The notes: generated by a model from the sequence alone, not told the origin. Counted from the stretch's first letter, positions 53,781 through 62,971 are shown. The stretch: DNA of 64,000 nt from Filomicrobium insigne (GCF_900104305.1 NZ_FNJC01000003.1:62001-126000), one strand, 5' to 3'. Made by a program: numbers and translations.

Positions 53781-54652
53781 AGTTCGACGTCAGTCACAAG
53801 ACTGTCTACAATTATTCAGCAATGGTCTCCCACTCCAGCCATTGCGTGCACCTGACGCCCCGCCCTATCGCCCGTCAGACTGTCGAGCGTCACAGTCTGA
53901 TGATCGAGCCGGCGCCGACGACCCGCATCGATAGGATTGATTACTTCGGCAATCCTGTCTCGATCCTTAGCATCGACGGGGCGCATTCCGAATTCGTCGT
54001 CCATGCCCGTTCTACGATCGTCGCAGAACCTCCAGAGCCCGTTGATCCAGAAGCGACTTGCGCGTGGGAAGATGTGCAGCAACGCGTGACGACAGGGAAC
54101 GGCGACTTGGACCTTGATGTGATCCAGTACTTGTCACCGTCGCGGCTGACGCAGCCAATACCGGCGATTCTGACTTATGCGCGCCCGTCGTTTCCGGAGC
54201 GGCGGCCAGCCATCGCGGCAGCCTGGGATCTTGCGCAACGCATTTTTCAAGACTTCAAGTTCGACGCGACCGCCACGGATCTCTCTACGCCGCTCAGTGA
54301 AGTCCTGCGGAACCGCCGCGGTGTTTGTCAGGATTTCTCGCATCTTATGCTGTCTTGCTTGCGCGCGATGCATCTCCCGGCACGCTACGTGAGCGGTTAC
54401 ATATTGACGAAGCCACCTGAAGGGGGCGAGCGGTTGCAGGGTGCCGATGCCTCCCATGCATGGGTGTCGATTTGGGCGCCGGAATGCGGTTGGGTCGATA
54501 TGGATCCGACCAACAAGATCATGCCAGGCGAGGAGCACATCACCATCGCCTATGGCCGTGACTATGATGATGTATGTCCGATCAGTGGCGTCCTGTTGGG
54601 CGGACGCGAGCACGGGGTACGTGTCGCCGTTGACGTCGTACCCACTAGCTAG
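53777..54652 (+). CDS. Transglutaminase-like cysteine peptidase family protein
   Basis: A 291-residue protein with the bacterial transglutaminase N domain (VSHKTVYNYSAMVSHSSHCVHLTPRP) and the core triad Cys184 (RGVCQDFSHL), His227 (ADASHAWVSI) and Asp243 (DMDPTNKI). All catalytic residues are present. No signal peptide, so cytoplasmic. It is coupled to the ATP-grasp/alpha-E fusion and completes the second set. Its stop overlaps the stop of the convergent metallopeptidase gene. Confidence 0.93.
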   Translation: MKFDVSHKTVYNYSAMVSHSSHCVHLTPRPIARQTVERHSLMIEPAPTTRIDRIDYFGNPVSILSIDGAHSEFVVHARSTIVAEPPEPVDPEATCAWEDVQQRVTTGNGDLDLDVIQYLSPSRLTQPIPAILTYARPSFPERRPAIAAAWDLAQRIFQDFKFDATATDLSTPLSEVLRNRRGVCQDFSHLMLSCLRAMHLPARYVSGYILTKPPEGGERLQGADASHAWVSIWAPECGWVDMDPTNKIMPGEEHITIAYGRDYDDVCPISGVLLGGREHGVRVAVDVVPTS

Positions 54653-55737
54653 TGATTGGAAAGGTTAGGCAGAACCTTTTGCTCACCATGCCAGCCGCTT
54701 GCCCGGCGGACGGCCCGCTCTTTTCCCACAGCTTGCACCAAGCCGTGAACAAAGGCCATTTTCTCCAGCGCCGCTGACGGGTTGACGAAAGGATAGAAAT
54801 CCTGATGCCCCATGCTGCGACTGAGGCTGTTGAGCGCCAGTGTCAGAGGCACCCACCGTTCAATGAGAGCATCGAAGGCTTCTGCTGAATAGCTGTCAAA
54901 CCTATTGGCGGAATCTTGATCGTTCGCGAGCGTAATGCCATTTGCCTCGGCGGTGTCGACAGCGTCGATTATGTGCAGATAATGCGCCCAGGTCTCTGCC
55001 CAGTCTTCCCACGGATGTGAACTGGCGTACGCCGACACATAGCTGGATTGCCAGTCAGTCGGCGGACCTGCCGCATGATACTGTGAGAGCGCGCGCTCAT
55101 AGTCGATGCGCTCATCTCCAAACAAGCGCCTGAACTTATCGATGTGCGGCGTACGGTCGACAAGAATTGTCCAGTAGTAATGGCCGCTTTCATGCCGGAG
55201 GTGACCGAGAAGGGACCGATAGGGTTCAGCAAATAGCTGACGCGCACGCTCACGCTCCACGGCATCGGCTTCCGCCAGGTTGACGGTAATCAAGCCATCT
55301 GCATGGCCCGTCATCGCCCCGCTGACAAAATCGAACTTCAATCCGGGTTTGCCATCGATCTCCTCGTCGAAGGGAAGGGAGAGCCGCATCAAAGCATAGA
55401 TAAGCCGCTTCTTGGCATCCTCGAGAGCTGCCCATGCGGCGGTGCTACCGTTATCGGAAAGGTTAGGAATGGTTCTGTTGAGGTCACATGCTCGGCATAG
55501 ACCGCTTAAGTCCCCCCTCCGCATCAGCCAATTACACACGCCATGCTGTGAATTGCTGCAATAATGAACCCTGAGGGGCTGCTCACCGATCGTTTCCAAC
55601 TCATTATCTGGCGTGGGCTGCAGCGCGGACATCGTCAGCCGCTCGGGGAGAAAACCAAGCGGGCTACCGCACCGCACACAATGCACGTTCTGAAAATAAA
55701 CGATGTGCCCGCAATTCGAGCAGTTGAATTTCTGCAT
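54649..55737 (-). CDS. Zinc-ribbon metallopeptidase family protein
   Basis: A 362-residue soluble protein. The N terminus has zinc-ribbon Cys pairs (C6/C9, C20/C23) and a second set (C60, C68, C81/C84). A metallopeptidase motif HESGH (182-186, in GHLRHESGHYYW) is followed by WEDWAETWAHY (243-253), whose Glu could be the third zinc ligand. The family is often found with ATP-grasp/alpha-E/transglutaminase genes; here it is convergent with them, with a four-base overlap of stops. Likely cuts a peptide, substrate unknown. Confidence 0.9.
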   Translation of the reverse strand: MQKFNCSNCGHIVYFQNVHCVRCGSPLGFLPERLTMSALQPTPDNELETIGEQPLRVHYCSNSQHGVCNWLMRRGDLSGLCRACDLNRTIPNLSDNGSTAAWAALEDAKKRLIYALMRLSLPFDEEIDGKPGLKFDFVSGAMTGHADGLITVNLAEADAVERERARQLFAEPYRSLLGHLRHESGHYYWTILVDRTPHIDKFRRLFGDERIDYERALSQYHAAGPPTDWQSSYVSAYASSHPWEDWAETWAHYLHIIDAVDTAEANGITLANDQDSANRFDSYSAEAFDALIERWVPLTLALNSLSRSMGHQDFYPFVNPSAALEKMAFVHGLVQAVGKERAVRRASGWHGEQKVLPNLSNH

Positions 55738-55851
55738 GGAACAACGATACCCTAATGTCGGGTAACCCCGGTTGAGTTGAAGAAAACCGTCCTGAATAAC
55801 GTACGAGCAATCTGATGGGTTGCGCCGCCTGCTTCAAAAGCGAATGAGGTC

Positions 55852-56994
55852 ATGACTGCCGTGGGCAGCGAACCTTGCTACTCTGACCCCGTCACGGGAC
55901 GCCACTATGCACTTGGCGACCCCCGTTGGCGGTCGGATGATGGCCACCCCTTATCGATCATCGAGCTATGCGGTTTGCGTGCTTCCGAAATCGACGTGTC
56001 GGAACGCAGTCTTTGGCGCTATCGCAAGGCCTTACCGATTCCGATCGCAAACCCCGTCTGTCTGGGAGAGGGTGTTACCCCCCTTATCCAGCGTACATGG
56101 AATGGCCGCCAGTGCCATTTTAAACTGGAATGGTTCGCCCCGACCGGGAGCTTCAAGGACCGTGGCGCATCTGTGATGGTCTCGTTCCTGCGGCAGCTAG
56201 GCATCGCCGCTATTTTGGAGGATAGCTCGGGGAATGGCGGAGCGGCGATTGCCGCCTACGGCGCGGCTGCGGGAATGCGCGTCAAGATACTTGCACCGGC
56301 TAATGCCCAACCCCCCAAGATCGCCCAGATCAAGGCGTACGGAGCTGAAGTACAACTCGTGGAGGGGCCACGGGAAGCCACGGAAGCTGAAGCGATCCGC
56401 CAGTCTTCGGAAGTTTTCTACGCCAGTCACAACTGGCATCCCTTCTTTTTGCAAGGAACGAAAACTCTCGGCTACGAGCTCTGGGAGGATCTGGGCTTTC
56501 ATCCGCCAGATAACATCATCATACCGACAGGCGCAGGCAGCAACGTTCTCGGGTGCGACCTAGCGTTCACAGAGTTGATGCGAGCGGACCAAATTCATAC
56601 GTTGCCGAGACTTTTCGCAGCTCAGCCAGAAAATTGCGCACCGATACATGCACACTATCAGGCTGACAGGCACGCGATGGATGCGTTGCATTTCGCGCCG
56701 ACCGTCGCTGAGGGCGCGTCTATAAAGAACCCGGTGCGTCTCGGTTCTGTACTTAAAGCGATACGACGTTCAGGCGGAAACACGGTCGCCGTGAGCGAGG
56801 CCCAGATCGTCGCGGCGTGCCGGGGGTTGGCAGCCCAAGGACTCTATGTTGAACCTACCAGTGCAGTGGCCGCGGCCGCCTTTGATTTGTTGTGTCGGCG
56901 TGGGGAAATCGGTCCCGACGAAACGACGGTCGCCGTGCTGACGGGCAGTGGACTTAAGGCCTCAGCATTTATGACAGAGCTCTTTTCTCACTGA
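55852..56994 (+). CDS. Threonine-synthase-like PLP enzyme
   Basis: A 380-residue fold type II PLP protein. The N-terminal CYSDPVTGRHYALGDPRWRSDDGHPL resembles the zinc-ribbon-like start of threonine synthase but has lost the Cys. PLP lysine is in PTGSFKDRGAS, the substrate loop is DSSGNGGAAIAAYGAA, the phosphate loop is PTGAGSNVLG, and a Ser/Gly end TGSGLKAS follows. Divergent from the metallopeptidase by 114 bases. It may be threonine synthase, a Thr dehydratase or an amino-acid enzyme serving the adjacent cluster. Confidence 0.85.
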   Translation: MTAVGSEPCYSDPVTGRHYALGDPRWRSDDGHPLSIIELCGLRASEIDVSERSLWRYRKALPIPIANPVCLGEGVTPLIQRTWNGRQCHFKLEWFAPTGSFKDRGASVMVSFLRQLGIAAILEDSSGNGGAAIAAYGAAAGMRVKILAPANAQPPKIAQIKAYGAEVQLVEGPREATEAEAIRQSSEVFYASHNWHPFFLQGTKTLGYELWEDLGFHPPDNIIIPTGAGSNVLGCDLAFTELMRADQIHTLPRLFAAQPENCAPIHAHYQADRHAMDALHFAPTVAEGASIKNPVRLGSVLKAIRRSGGNTVAVSEAQIVAACRGLAAQGLYVEPTSAVAAAAFDLLCRRGEIGPDETTVAVLTGSGLKASAFMTELFSH

Positions 56995-57167
56995 CGAACG
57001 GGGGCTCTTATGAGCGAATCCTAGCGACGTCAGCAACGTGAAATTGAAAACAAAACACATAAAAATCAAAATGTTATATAGATCACATGTAATCGTAAAT
57101 TAGCAATTTGTAAACCGAGGTGCATCTACCGTCCGTCACTGTTCCCGACACAGATGGTGGTAACGCG

Positions 57168-58112
57168 ATGGCTACATTGCAGGCGGCTGACTATTCCGCC
57201 CGGTGCATCCCCCGACTGTTCCATGAGATCGTCGAAGGCAGTGTCGATGCCGTCGTCGTTGCTAATGAGGGTCACACGATCGGCTACGTCAACGCGGCGG
57301 CCGAAACATTGTTTGGTTATAGGCGCGAAGAACTCGTGGGGCAGCCGCTGGATATGCTCATCCCTCGCGCTGACCGGCGACACCGTCGACACTTGATCGA
57401 GCGCCTGAGTGCGTCTCCCACATCCAGATTTCTGTATTCAGACCATCATCATACGTTTTACGCGCTGAGGGCGAGCGGAGAAGCCTTCCCAGTCGAGATT
57501 TCTATCCTCAAGACGAAGGATGAATTGGGAGTGCGTTTCATCGCGTTCGTCCGCGACCTCACCAGACAGAAAGAGCTTGAGGCGAGCCTTGAGCGTCTCG
57601 CGAGCACGGACCCATTGACCGGGACACGCAATCGTCGTGCATTCTTGGAGGAAGCTCGGAAGGAACGTTTGCGCTGGAGGCGCTTTGGCGAGCCGCTGTC
57701 CTTGGCAATGATCGACCTGGATTGTTTCAAGAGCATCAACGACCGATTTGGTCACGTCTATGGAGATCAGGCGCTCAAACATTTTGTCACGACCGTCAAC
57801 AGTACAATCCGGGAAGTCGACATCTTCGGGCGTTGGGGTGGGGAAGAGTTTGCGTTGCTTTTGCCCGCGACATGCCTGCGTAATGCAGCAGTCGTTGCAG
57901 AGCGCATCAGAGCGCGCGTACAGGCAGCAACACCGCCGCGAGAGCCCCGTTGCGCCTCCGGATGTGCACAGATAACGGCGAGTATTGGTGTCTCAACCTT
58001 TGTAAGTGATCAGGACACGATCGAAAGCATCATAAACCGTGCCGACCGTATGCTCTATATGGCCAAATCGTCAGGCAGAAATTGCGTCTGCCTTGATACC
58101 CGTGGCGATTGA
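57168..58112 (+). CDS. PAS-GGDEF diguanylate cyclase
   Basis: A 314-residue cytoplasmic protein: PAS domain (about 25-140; VDAVVVANEGHTIGYVNAAAETLFGYRREELVG), then a GGDEF domain (about 155-310) with TDPLTGTRNRRAF and the active-site RWGGEEFALLLP. Four residues match an inhibitory I-site (REVD, five residues before GGEEF), so product inhibition by c-di-GMP is likely. Start is uncertain: ATG 57168 was chosen over GTG 57120. The region upstream (57040-57115) is very AT-rich and probably holds the promoter. Confidence 0.9.
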   Translation: MATLQAADYSARCIPRLFHEIVEGSVDAVVVANEGHTIGYVNAAAETLFGYRREELVGQPLDMLIPRADRRHRRHLIERLSASPTSRFLYSDHHHTFYALRASGEAFPVEISILKTKDELGVRFIAFVRDLTRQKELEASLERLASTDPLTGTRNRRAFLEEARKERLRWRRFGEPLSLAMIDLDCFKSINDRFGHVYGDQALKHFVTTVNSTIREVDIFGRWGGEEFALLLPATCLRNAAVVAERIRARVQAATPPREPRCASGCAQITASIGVSTFVSDQDTIESIINRADRMLYMAKSSGRNCVCLDTRGD

Positions 58113-58295
58113 TCACTAGCCTCTGGTAAAATCCGACTCCGAGTACGATCTAAACTCCGTATGCATAGTTTGATTGCGGAGGGGGCGAGCGCCGTCAAAA
58201 TTTGATCGTCGCGACGCTGGGACCGGATTGGTGTACGCCAAGTCGAAGGCAGAGGAAATGTTCGCCGGGACGCCGGCGTGGAGAAGGAGACAGCT

Positions 58296-58733
58296 ATGTA
58301 CAAACATATTTTGGTGGCAACGGATGGATCGGAGCCGGCCGAGCGCGCGATGCGCGATGGCTTTCAACTGGCGAAACTGCTGGGCGCTAAGGTCTCGGCC
58401 ATAACCGTCTCAAGGCCGTGGCAGGCCGTAGCGCCAGGCGAGCTTATGGTGGCATTCCCGGAAGAGGAATACATGCAAGGTATTCAGCAACTCGCGGAAG
58501 AGAATTTGAAGAAGGTCACGGAGGCGGCGGCGGCAGCGGGTGTGACGTGCGAAACGATGCACGTCATTAATGATCAAGTCTATCAAGCGATCATCGATGC
58601 GGCTGAAAAGAATGGTTGCGATTTGCTCGTGTTAGGGTCACACGGCCGCACCGGACTAGCCCAGTTATTTTTAGGCAGCGAAACACAAAAAGTTCTGGCG
58701 CACACAAAAATTCCTGTCCTAGTCCATCGCTAA
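58296..58733 (+). CDS. Universal stress protein (UspA family)
   Basis: A 145-residue cytoplasmic protein with the Usp fold: N-terminal [19 protein letters not shown] and the ATP-binding [15 protein letters not shown] (Gx2Gx9GS) near the C terminus, so it is of the ATP-binding class. AAGGAG lies six bases before the ATG at 58296. A palindromic TCAAA-A-TTTGA lies about 90 bases upstream. It neighbours several genes with EcfG-type promoters, but none is seen directly before this one. Confidence 0.93.
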   Translation: MYKHILVATDGSEPAERAMRDGFQLAKLLGAKVSAITVSRPWQAVAPGELMVAFPEEEYMQGIQQLAEENLKKVTEAAAAAGVTCETMHVINDQVYQAIIDAAEKNGCDLLVLGSHGRTGLAQLFLGSETQKVLAHTKIPVLVHR

Positions 58734-58757
58734 CCGGTGGTGCGTGCCAAAGTGTGT

Positions 58758-58782
58758 GGAACGGAAGTAGTGATATCGCGTT
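58758..58782 (+). promoter_or_regulatory. EcfG-type general stress promoter before DUF1328
   Basis: GGAAC at 58758-58762 and CGTT at 58779-58782, spacer 16 bases, match the EcfG consensus exactly, 37 bases before the DUF1328 start. Confidence 0.75.
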
Positions 58783-58819
58783 TCCGATCTACAGACTACG
58801 CAACAACGGAGAGTGGATC

Positions 58820-58999
58820 ATGCTTGGTTGGGCCGTCCTATTCCTAGTGATTGCGCTGGTCGCAGCAGCACTTGGATTTGGTGGAGTAGCTGCAGTATCA
58901 GTGGAAATCGCGCAAATCGTCTTTTGGGTTTTTATCGTTCTGTTCGTCATTTCTCTGATATACGGGCTGATAAGTGGGCGACGTCCACCAGCTGTCTGA
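58820..58999 (+). CDS. DUF1328 small membrane protein
   Basis: A 59-residue inner-membrane protein with two hydrophobic helices ([20 protein letters not shown] and [21 protein letters not shown]). Matches the DUF1328/YtjA family, which is often induced by stress. GGAG lies before the ATG at 58820. An EcfG-type promoter sits immediately upstream and a strong terminator downstream, so it is a single-gene unit. Confidence 0.9.
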   Translation: MLGWAVLFLVIALVAAALGFGGVAAVSVEIAQIVFWVFIVLFVISLIYGLISGRRPPAV

Positions 59000-59012
59000 C
59001 GAAAAGAATGTG

Positions 59013-59042
59013 CCGGGCGTGTCGCATGCGCCCGGTTTTTTT
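59013..59042 (+). terminator. Rho-independent terminator of DUF1328
   Basis: Perfect 7-bp stem CCGGGCG/CGCCCGG, 9-base loop, followed by seven T; 13 bases after the stop. Confidence 0.92.
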
Positions 59043-59130
59043 ATGTTGAATCCAATAATTCCTGAAATTCATTCCAGGCTAAGAACATCCTGAAACTTTG
59101 AGACGGCACAGAGGTTGAGCAGTGGCTCCC

Positions 59131-60630
59131 TCATGTTTCAACGTGCGCCATGCTCACATCGATTTTGCAAACGACGCCTTCCGGTAGATAGTTGATGACA
59201 GCATTTCCATCGAGGGCTCGCGCTAGGATCCGCTCAGTCATCGTCTGCCCGAAACCGGGTGGAGAGGTCGGAGGGGACACTTCCGGTCCATCCTTTTCTT
59301 GCCACGTAATTTTGAGCGTATTCGGATCATCCGCTGGATCGAGTGTCCAGAAGACATTGATTTGCCCCTTGGTATCGGAAAGCGCCCCGAATCGTTGCGC
59401 GTTGCGGGCAAGTTCGTGCAGGGCAAGGCCCAGGTTCTGCGCGGGTTCTGTTCTTATGCGCACACTAGGTCCCTCAAGATGGAGTCTCCTCTCCGCGCCA
59501 TCCAGGTAGGGTTTTATTTGTGTGCGAACGAGTTCATCCAAGGGAATGGCGCGCCAGTCGTGCTCCACGAGGAGGTCCTGACTGCCCACCAATGCGCGAA
59601 GACGCGCATCGAATGATGCCAAGAATTCGCTTAGAGACTTTGACCGTTGCGCTGTTTGTCGCGCGATGCCGAGCAAAATCGTAAGTGTGTTTTTGGACCG
59701 GTGAGACATTTCACGCAAAACGCTACGTAAACGCTCTTCGCGTTCCTTCTGCTCAGTGACTTCCACCGCAATGGAAAGGATACCCGCGATCGACCCATCC
59801 TCATTGTGATAGGGCTCCGCGGTCAAATCGAAGTAGCGCAACTGATGGCCGTTCTGGACGATGACCTGACCGCGTTCTTCTTCGCCGGTATCGATAACTC
59901 TCTGTTTGAGAGACATCGTTTCCTCAGAAGTCTTGTTTGGCAGGATTTCGTCATCGGTCCGCCCCAGCATGTACTGAGCGTCAAAACCTGACGGAGCATT
60001 ACGTATCCAGACGTAACGCAGACTAAGATCCTGCATCGATACCGTGATGTTTGTATCGCGCAGCGCTATTTCGAGCCGTTTTTTCGCTTCGTAGACCTCG
60101 CGGGACCGTACCGCAACTCTCTCCTCCAAATCCTTCCGTGTTTCGCGAAGTTTTTCGAGCGTGCGGCGGTGTGCGGCAACGCGATGTTCAAGGTCGGCGC
60201 GGGACGGCATCTCGATAGCCGCACTGATCAGCAAGCACACAGCAATGGCGGCAAAAGGAGCCACGATAGCCGCACTGATCCACGCAAATTCCGCGATCTC
60301 GCTTTCTACGAGCCCATCGGGAAACAAGGGTGACAGATAGGTCGTAAGCCAGTGCGAGGTCGAAGGGAGCAGCAACGCAACGCCAGTCAGGAATGCAAAC
60401 ACGATCCCCAACGCCACACCCCACCACCCCGAGGGAGATAGCTCACTCAGCCGCTTTATCAGAAGGATGCTTCCAATGGCCATCACAATAAGCGCTGCGC
60501 CCACCATGGCTTGAGCTGCGATTGCGATGCCGGTTTCTGGCTCCAATTCGTTACCTGCGACTAGATATAAAAAGTTTGGGATGAAAACGGCGAGCGGACC
60601 ATATCCGGACGCCCAACATGAAGACGTCAA
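59131..60630 (-). CDS. PAS-domain HWE-family sensor histidine kinase
   Basis: A 499-residue membrane kinase. Four hydrophobic helices in the first 155 residues, a coiled coil (about 160-200), a PAS domain (about 205-305, SLRYVWIRNAPSGF, GRTDDEILP), phospho-acceptor His in REMSHRSKNTLTILLGIARQ and the HWE catalytic part GLALHELARNAQRFGALS with GFGQTMTERIL. HWE kinases commonly feed PhyR in the general stress response. The only start with support is TTG at 60630, 46 bases after an EcfG-type promoter; no ribosome site is clear. Confidence 0.87.
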   Translation of the reverse strand: MTSSCWASGYGPLAVFIPNFLYLVAGNELEPETGIAIAAQAMVGAALIVMAIGSILLIKRLSELSPSGWWGVALGIVFAFLTGVALLLPSTSHWLTTYLSPLFPDGLVESEIAEFAWISAAIVAPFAAIAVCLLISAAIEMPSRADLEHRVAAHRRTLEKLRETRKDLEERVAVRSREVYEAKKRLEIALRDTNITVSMQDLSLRYVWIRNAPSGFDAQYMLGRTDDEILPNKTSEETMSLKQRVIDTGEEERGQVIVQNGHQLRYFDLTAEPYHNEDGSIAGILSIAVEVTEQKEREERLRSVLREMSHRSKNTLTILLGIARQTAQRSKSLSEFLASFDARLRALVGSQDLLVEHDWRAIPLDELVRTQIKPYLDGAERRLHLEGPSVRIRTEPAQNLGLALHELARNAQRFGALSDTKGQINVFWTLDPADDPNTLKITWQEKDGPEVSPPTSPPGFGQTMTERILARALDGNAVINYLPEGVVCKIDVSMAHVET

Positions 60631-61000
60631 GGCGAAGCGAAAATTAGGGACAAGTGTGCACGCCGCCTATTCTTGAAACGTTCTTTAGCATGGCAGGTTC
60701 CCTATTCCTGTTCCTCTGAGAACTCCGGAAAGTAAACATCACGTACATATAATTGCGGGAGCAACTGATTCGGGTTGCCCGGCATAGTGATTTCTCGACG
60801 AGCATAGGCAGTCCACGGAACAAAAATGCGGGACGACATCTTCCTCATCCCTTACCACTCCGCAAGTACTTGGCCGTGAGAAGTCCCCTGCAGACGAGAT
60901 CACGCATCGAGGCGTCTCGGACAAGGTTAACGCGAGATCAGAAGAAGAGTTCCTTATCGTCGCGGATCGCAGGGTGAACTTGATTTCGCAGCGTGCCGGC
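60631..61000. other. Intergenic region between the two HWE kinase genes
   Basis: These 370 bases hold the EcfG-type promoter of the downstream kinase (60677-60701, minus strand). Beyond that I see no gene matching a family, no terminator with a T-run and no repeat. The last residues of the upstream kinase end at 61001. Confidence 0.55.
60677..60701 (-). promoter_or_regulatory. EcfG-type general stress promoter before the PAS-HWE kinase
   Basis: On the minus strand GGAAC (60701-60697) and CGTT (60680-60677), spacer 16 bases, match the EcfG consensus exactly, 46 bases before the TTG start. Confidence 0.75.
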
Positions 61001-62713
61001 TTAGTCGGGCAACGTAAGTTCGTCAGATTCATCCGCGCTTATGGCGGCAAGGGGGGCTGAAAATTCATAGCGTAAGCCCTCGGCGGCGAATGTGATTTTG
61101 GGCTGACTATCCGGTCCGTGCGCGAGTGATTGGCGCAAGAGCGTCTGCCCGAAGCCGCGGCGCGTAGGTTCATTGACGGGAGGCCCACCACTTTCCTGCC
61201 ACTCAAATCGGCAAACGGCGTTACGGCCACGTCCGACGACGTTCCAGCGGACACTGACGCGGCCAGTCGAGTTGGACATGGCTCCATATTTTACTGCGTT
61301 CGTCGCGAGCTCGTGCAGGATAAGCGCGAGTGTTTGCGCGGTGCCGGCGCTTAGCTGAACATCGGGACCGCTGACTATAGCGCGTGCACCAAAAGCCTCG
61401 AGCTCGGCCTGGACCAATTCGCGTAGAGGAGCGCCGGACCAGGATGAATCGAGAAGGAGCGTATGGGCGCGGGCGAGTGCGTGAAGGCGCTTTGAAAAGA
61501 CTTCGCGCGCCTCTTCGACATTGCGTCCGTCCGATAAGCTGCGGGTTGCAATAGATTGCACGACCGCGAGCGTGTTCTTGACCCGGTGCGCAAGCTCCCG
61601 CGTCATCAAAGACATACGTTCATTAGCTTCATCTGCCATTGCTTGGCGTTGCCCGATGGAGAGCACGAGGAATGAGAGGAGCGCGGTCGCCATCAAGCCA
61701 GCAGCTAGCAGTGTGTGGGCACCTGAATAATCAATTGATTGCTCGAACTCTGGTGTGGATTCAAAGCGCAGAAGCCAGTTTGCTCCGTACAGGTCGCGTG
61801 CAGCTTCAACACTGAACCGTGGCTTCGATCGCGCAGCGCTCATACCATCGGTAAGGTTTTCGGATTGATAGAGCTGTTTCGGATCGGCACCACCGGTGGC
61901 ATCGAAGATCGCTATACTCGTGAAGCGGTCGGGGCGCGGATATTGGCGCTCGACCACACTTTTCATTAGTTCTTTCACACGCAAGGGGCTGTAGATGAAC
62001 CCGCGCAGCGCCGCGCGCCGTTCTTCAACGGTACCGGTCGGCATGTTTTCGCGATAAAGCGGCAGGTAAAGTAGAAAGCCAGACGAACTGTCACTGTTCG
62101 CCTCTTTGGTTTGAAGGCTAGTAACATAACCGCTGGCCGCCGGTAATCCCGTGTCGCGCGCGCGTATCATCGCGGCTCTGCGGACAGGTTCTGACCACAT
62201 GTCGAAGCCGAGAACCTCCCGGTTCTGTACAAACGGTTCGACAAAGACGACCGCAGAATAGATGTCTCGATCTTCTTTGGGCTTCAGATCGTAACTTGGG
62301 AAGCCCTCGCCCCGGACGGCAGCGATATGCGCGTCCCTTTCGGTTCTCGTCAAAACGGCAGCAAAGCCGATGCCTTTGATCCCTGGAAAATTCTCAGTAA
62401 TCCGCAACGCTTCAACGTAGCGACGAAATTGAGTGCGGCTGACAGCCGGAAGGGTTTCGAAAAGGGCTTGTGTGCCCCGCAGCATATGCTCGTAAGCGGT
62501 TGTAGAACGCTCAATTTCCGCCATGAGGGCTTCGGTGCGTCCCTGAAAGACCTTTTCGGCTTGTTCCGTGACGCTGGAAACGCCAAAGCGCCAAGCTAGC
62601 GTCGTGGCCGTCAATCCGACCACGGCGACGATCATTACGGACCGTACCGTAGGCCGCATTGCTGCTCGCCAATCAGGAATATGGGATAGAAGCCGTCGAA
62701 AGGTCGGAAGCAT
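61001..62713 (-). CDS. CHASE-domain HWE-family sensor histidine kinase
   Basis: A 570-residue membrane kinase. A helix at about 26-44, then an extracytoplasmic CHASE domain (about 75-290; FPGIKGIGFAAVLTRTERDA, VVFVEPFVQNREVLGFDMW) and a second helix at about 325-345. Then the HWE kinase: acceptor His in RELAHRVKNTLAVVQSIATR, catalytic LILHELATNAVKYGAMS and RRGFGQTLLRQSL. CHASE domains bind small ligands. No response regulator is adjacent, so the partner is elsewhere; PhyR-type is plausible. Confidence 0.92.
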   Translation of the reverse strand: MLPTFRRLLSHIPDWRAAMRPTVRSVMIVAVVGLTATTLAWRFGVSSVTEQAEKVFQGRTEALMAEIERSTTAYEHMLRGTQALFETLPAVSRTQFRRYVEALRITENFPGIKGIGFAAVLTRTERDAHIAAVRGEGFPSYDLKPKEDRDIYSAVVFVEPFVQNREVLGFDMWSEPVRRAAMIRARDTGLPAASGYVTSLQTKEANSDSSSGFLLYLPLYRENMPTGTVEERRAALRGFIYSPLRVKELMKSVVERQYPRPDRFTSIAIFDATGGADPKQLYQSENLTDGMSAARSKPRFSVEAARDLYGANWLLRFESTPEFEQSIDYSGAHTLLAAGLMATALLSFLVLSIGQRQAMADEANERMSLMTRELAHRVKNTLAVVQSIATRSLSDGRNVEEAREVFSKRLHALARAHTLLLDSSWSGAPLRELVQAELEAFGARAIVSGPDVQLSAGTAQTLALILHELATNAVKYGAMSNSTGRVSVRWNVVGRGRNAVCRFEWQESGGPPVNEPTRRGFGQTLLRQSLAHGPDSQPKITFAAEGLRYEFSAPLAAISADESDELTLPD

Positions 62714-62858
62714 GCGGTATGATAACTGTCCTTATGCTGCTTTTTCGGCTGAGCTCGGGTGAAAGATCTATATGGCGCCAAACAATCGCATCGTGCGTGC
62801 GTCCCGTAAAGCTGTAGGCCGCCAACCGATGAATGTTGGCTCTTCGACCGCAACTAAG

Positions 62859-62883
62859 GGAACTCATGCATCGCACACGCGTT
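62859..62883 (+). promoter_or_regulatory. EcfG-type general stress promoter before trxC
   Basis: GGAAC at 62859-62863 and CGTT at 62880-62883, spacer 16 bases, match the EcfG consensus exactly, 88 bases before the trxC start. Confidence 0.75.
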
Positions 62884-62971
62884 CAATCAGGTCGGGTTCG
62901 TGAGATTGGCGCTGCGCACAACCGTGGGCCCATTCGCAAATTGCTAGGTGCTCGCAATACGAGGGGCTGAG

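Noticed and set aside
58195-58205. TCAAA-A-TTTGA palindrome before the universal stress gene
   Set aside because: Half-sites are inverted relative to an FNR box, and the element is too short to call an operator.
60739-61032. Minus-strand frame of 97 codons between the HWE kinases
   Set aside because: Overlaps the CHASE kinase end and has no motif or ribosome site.
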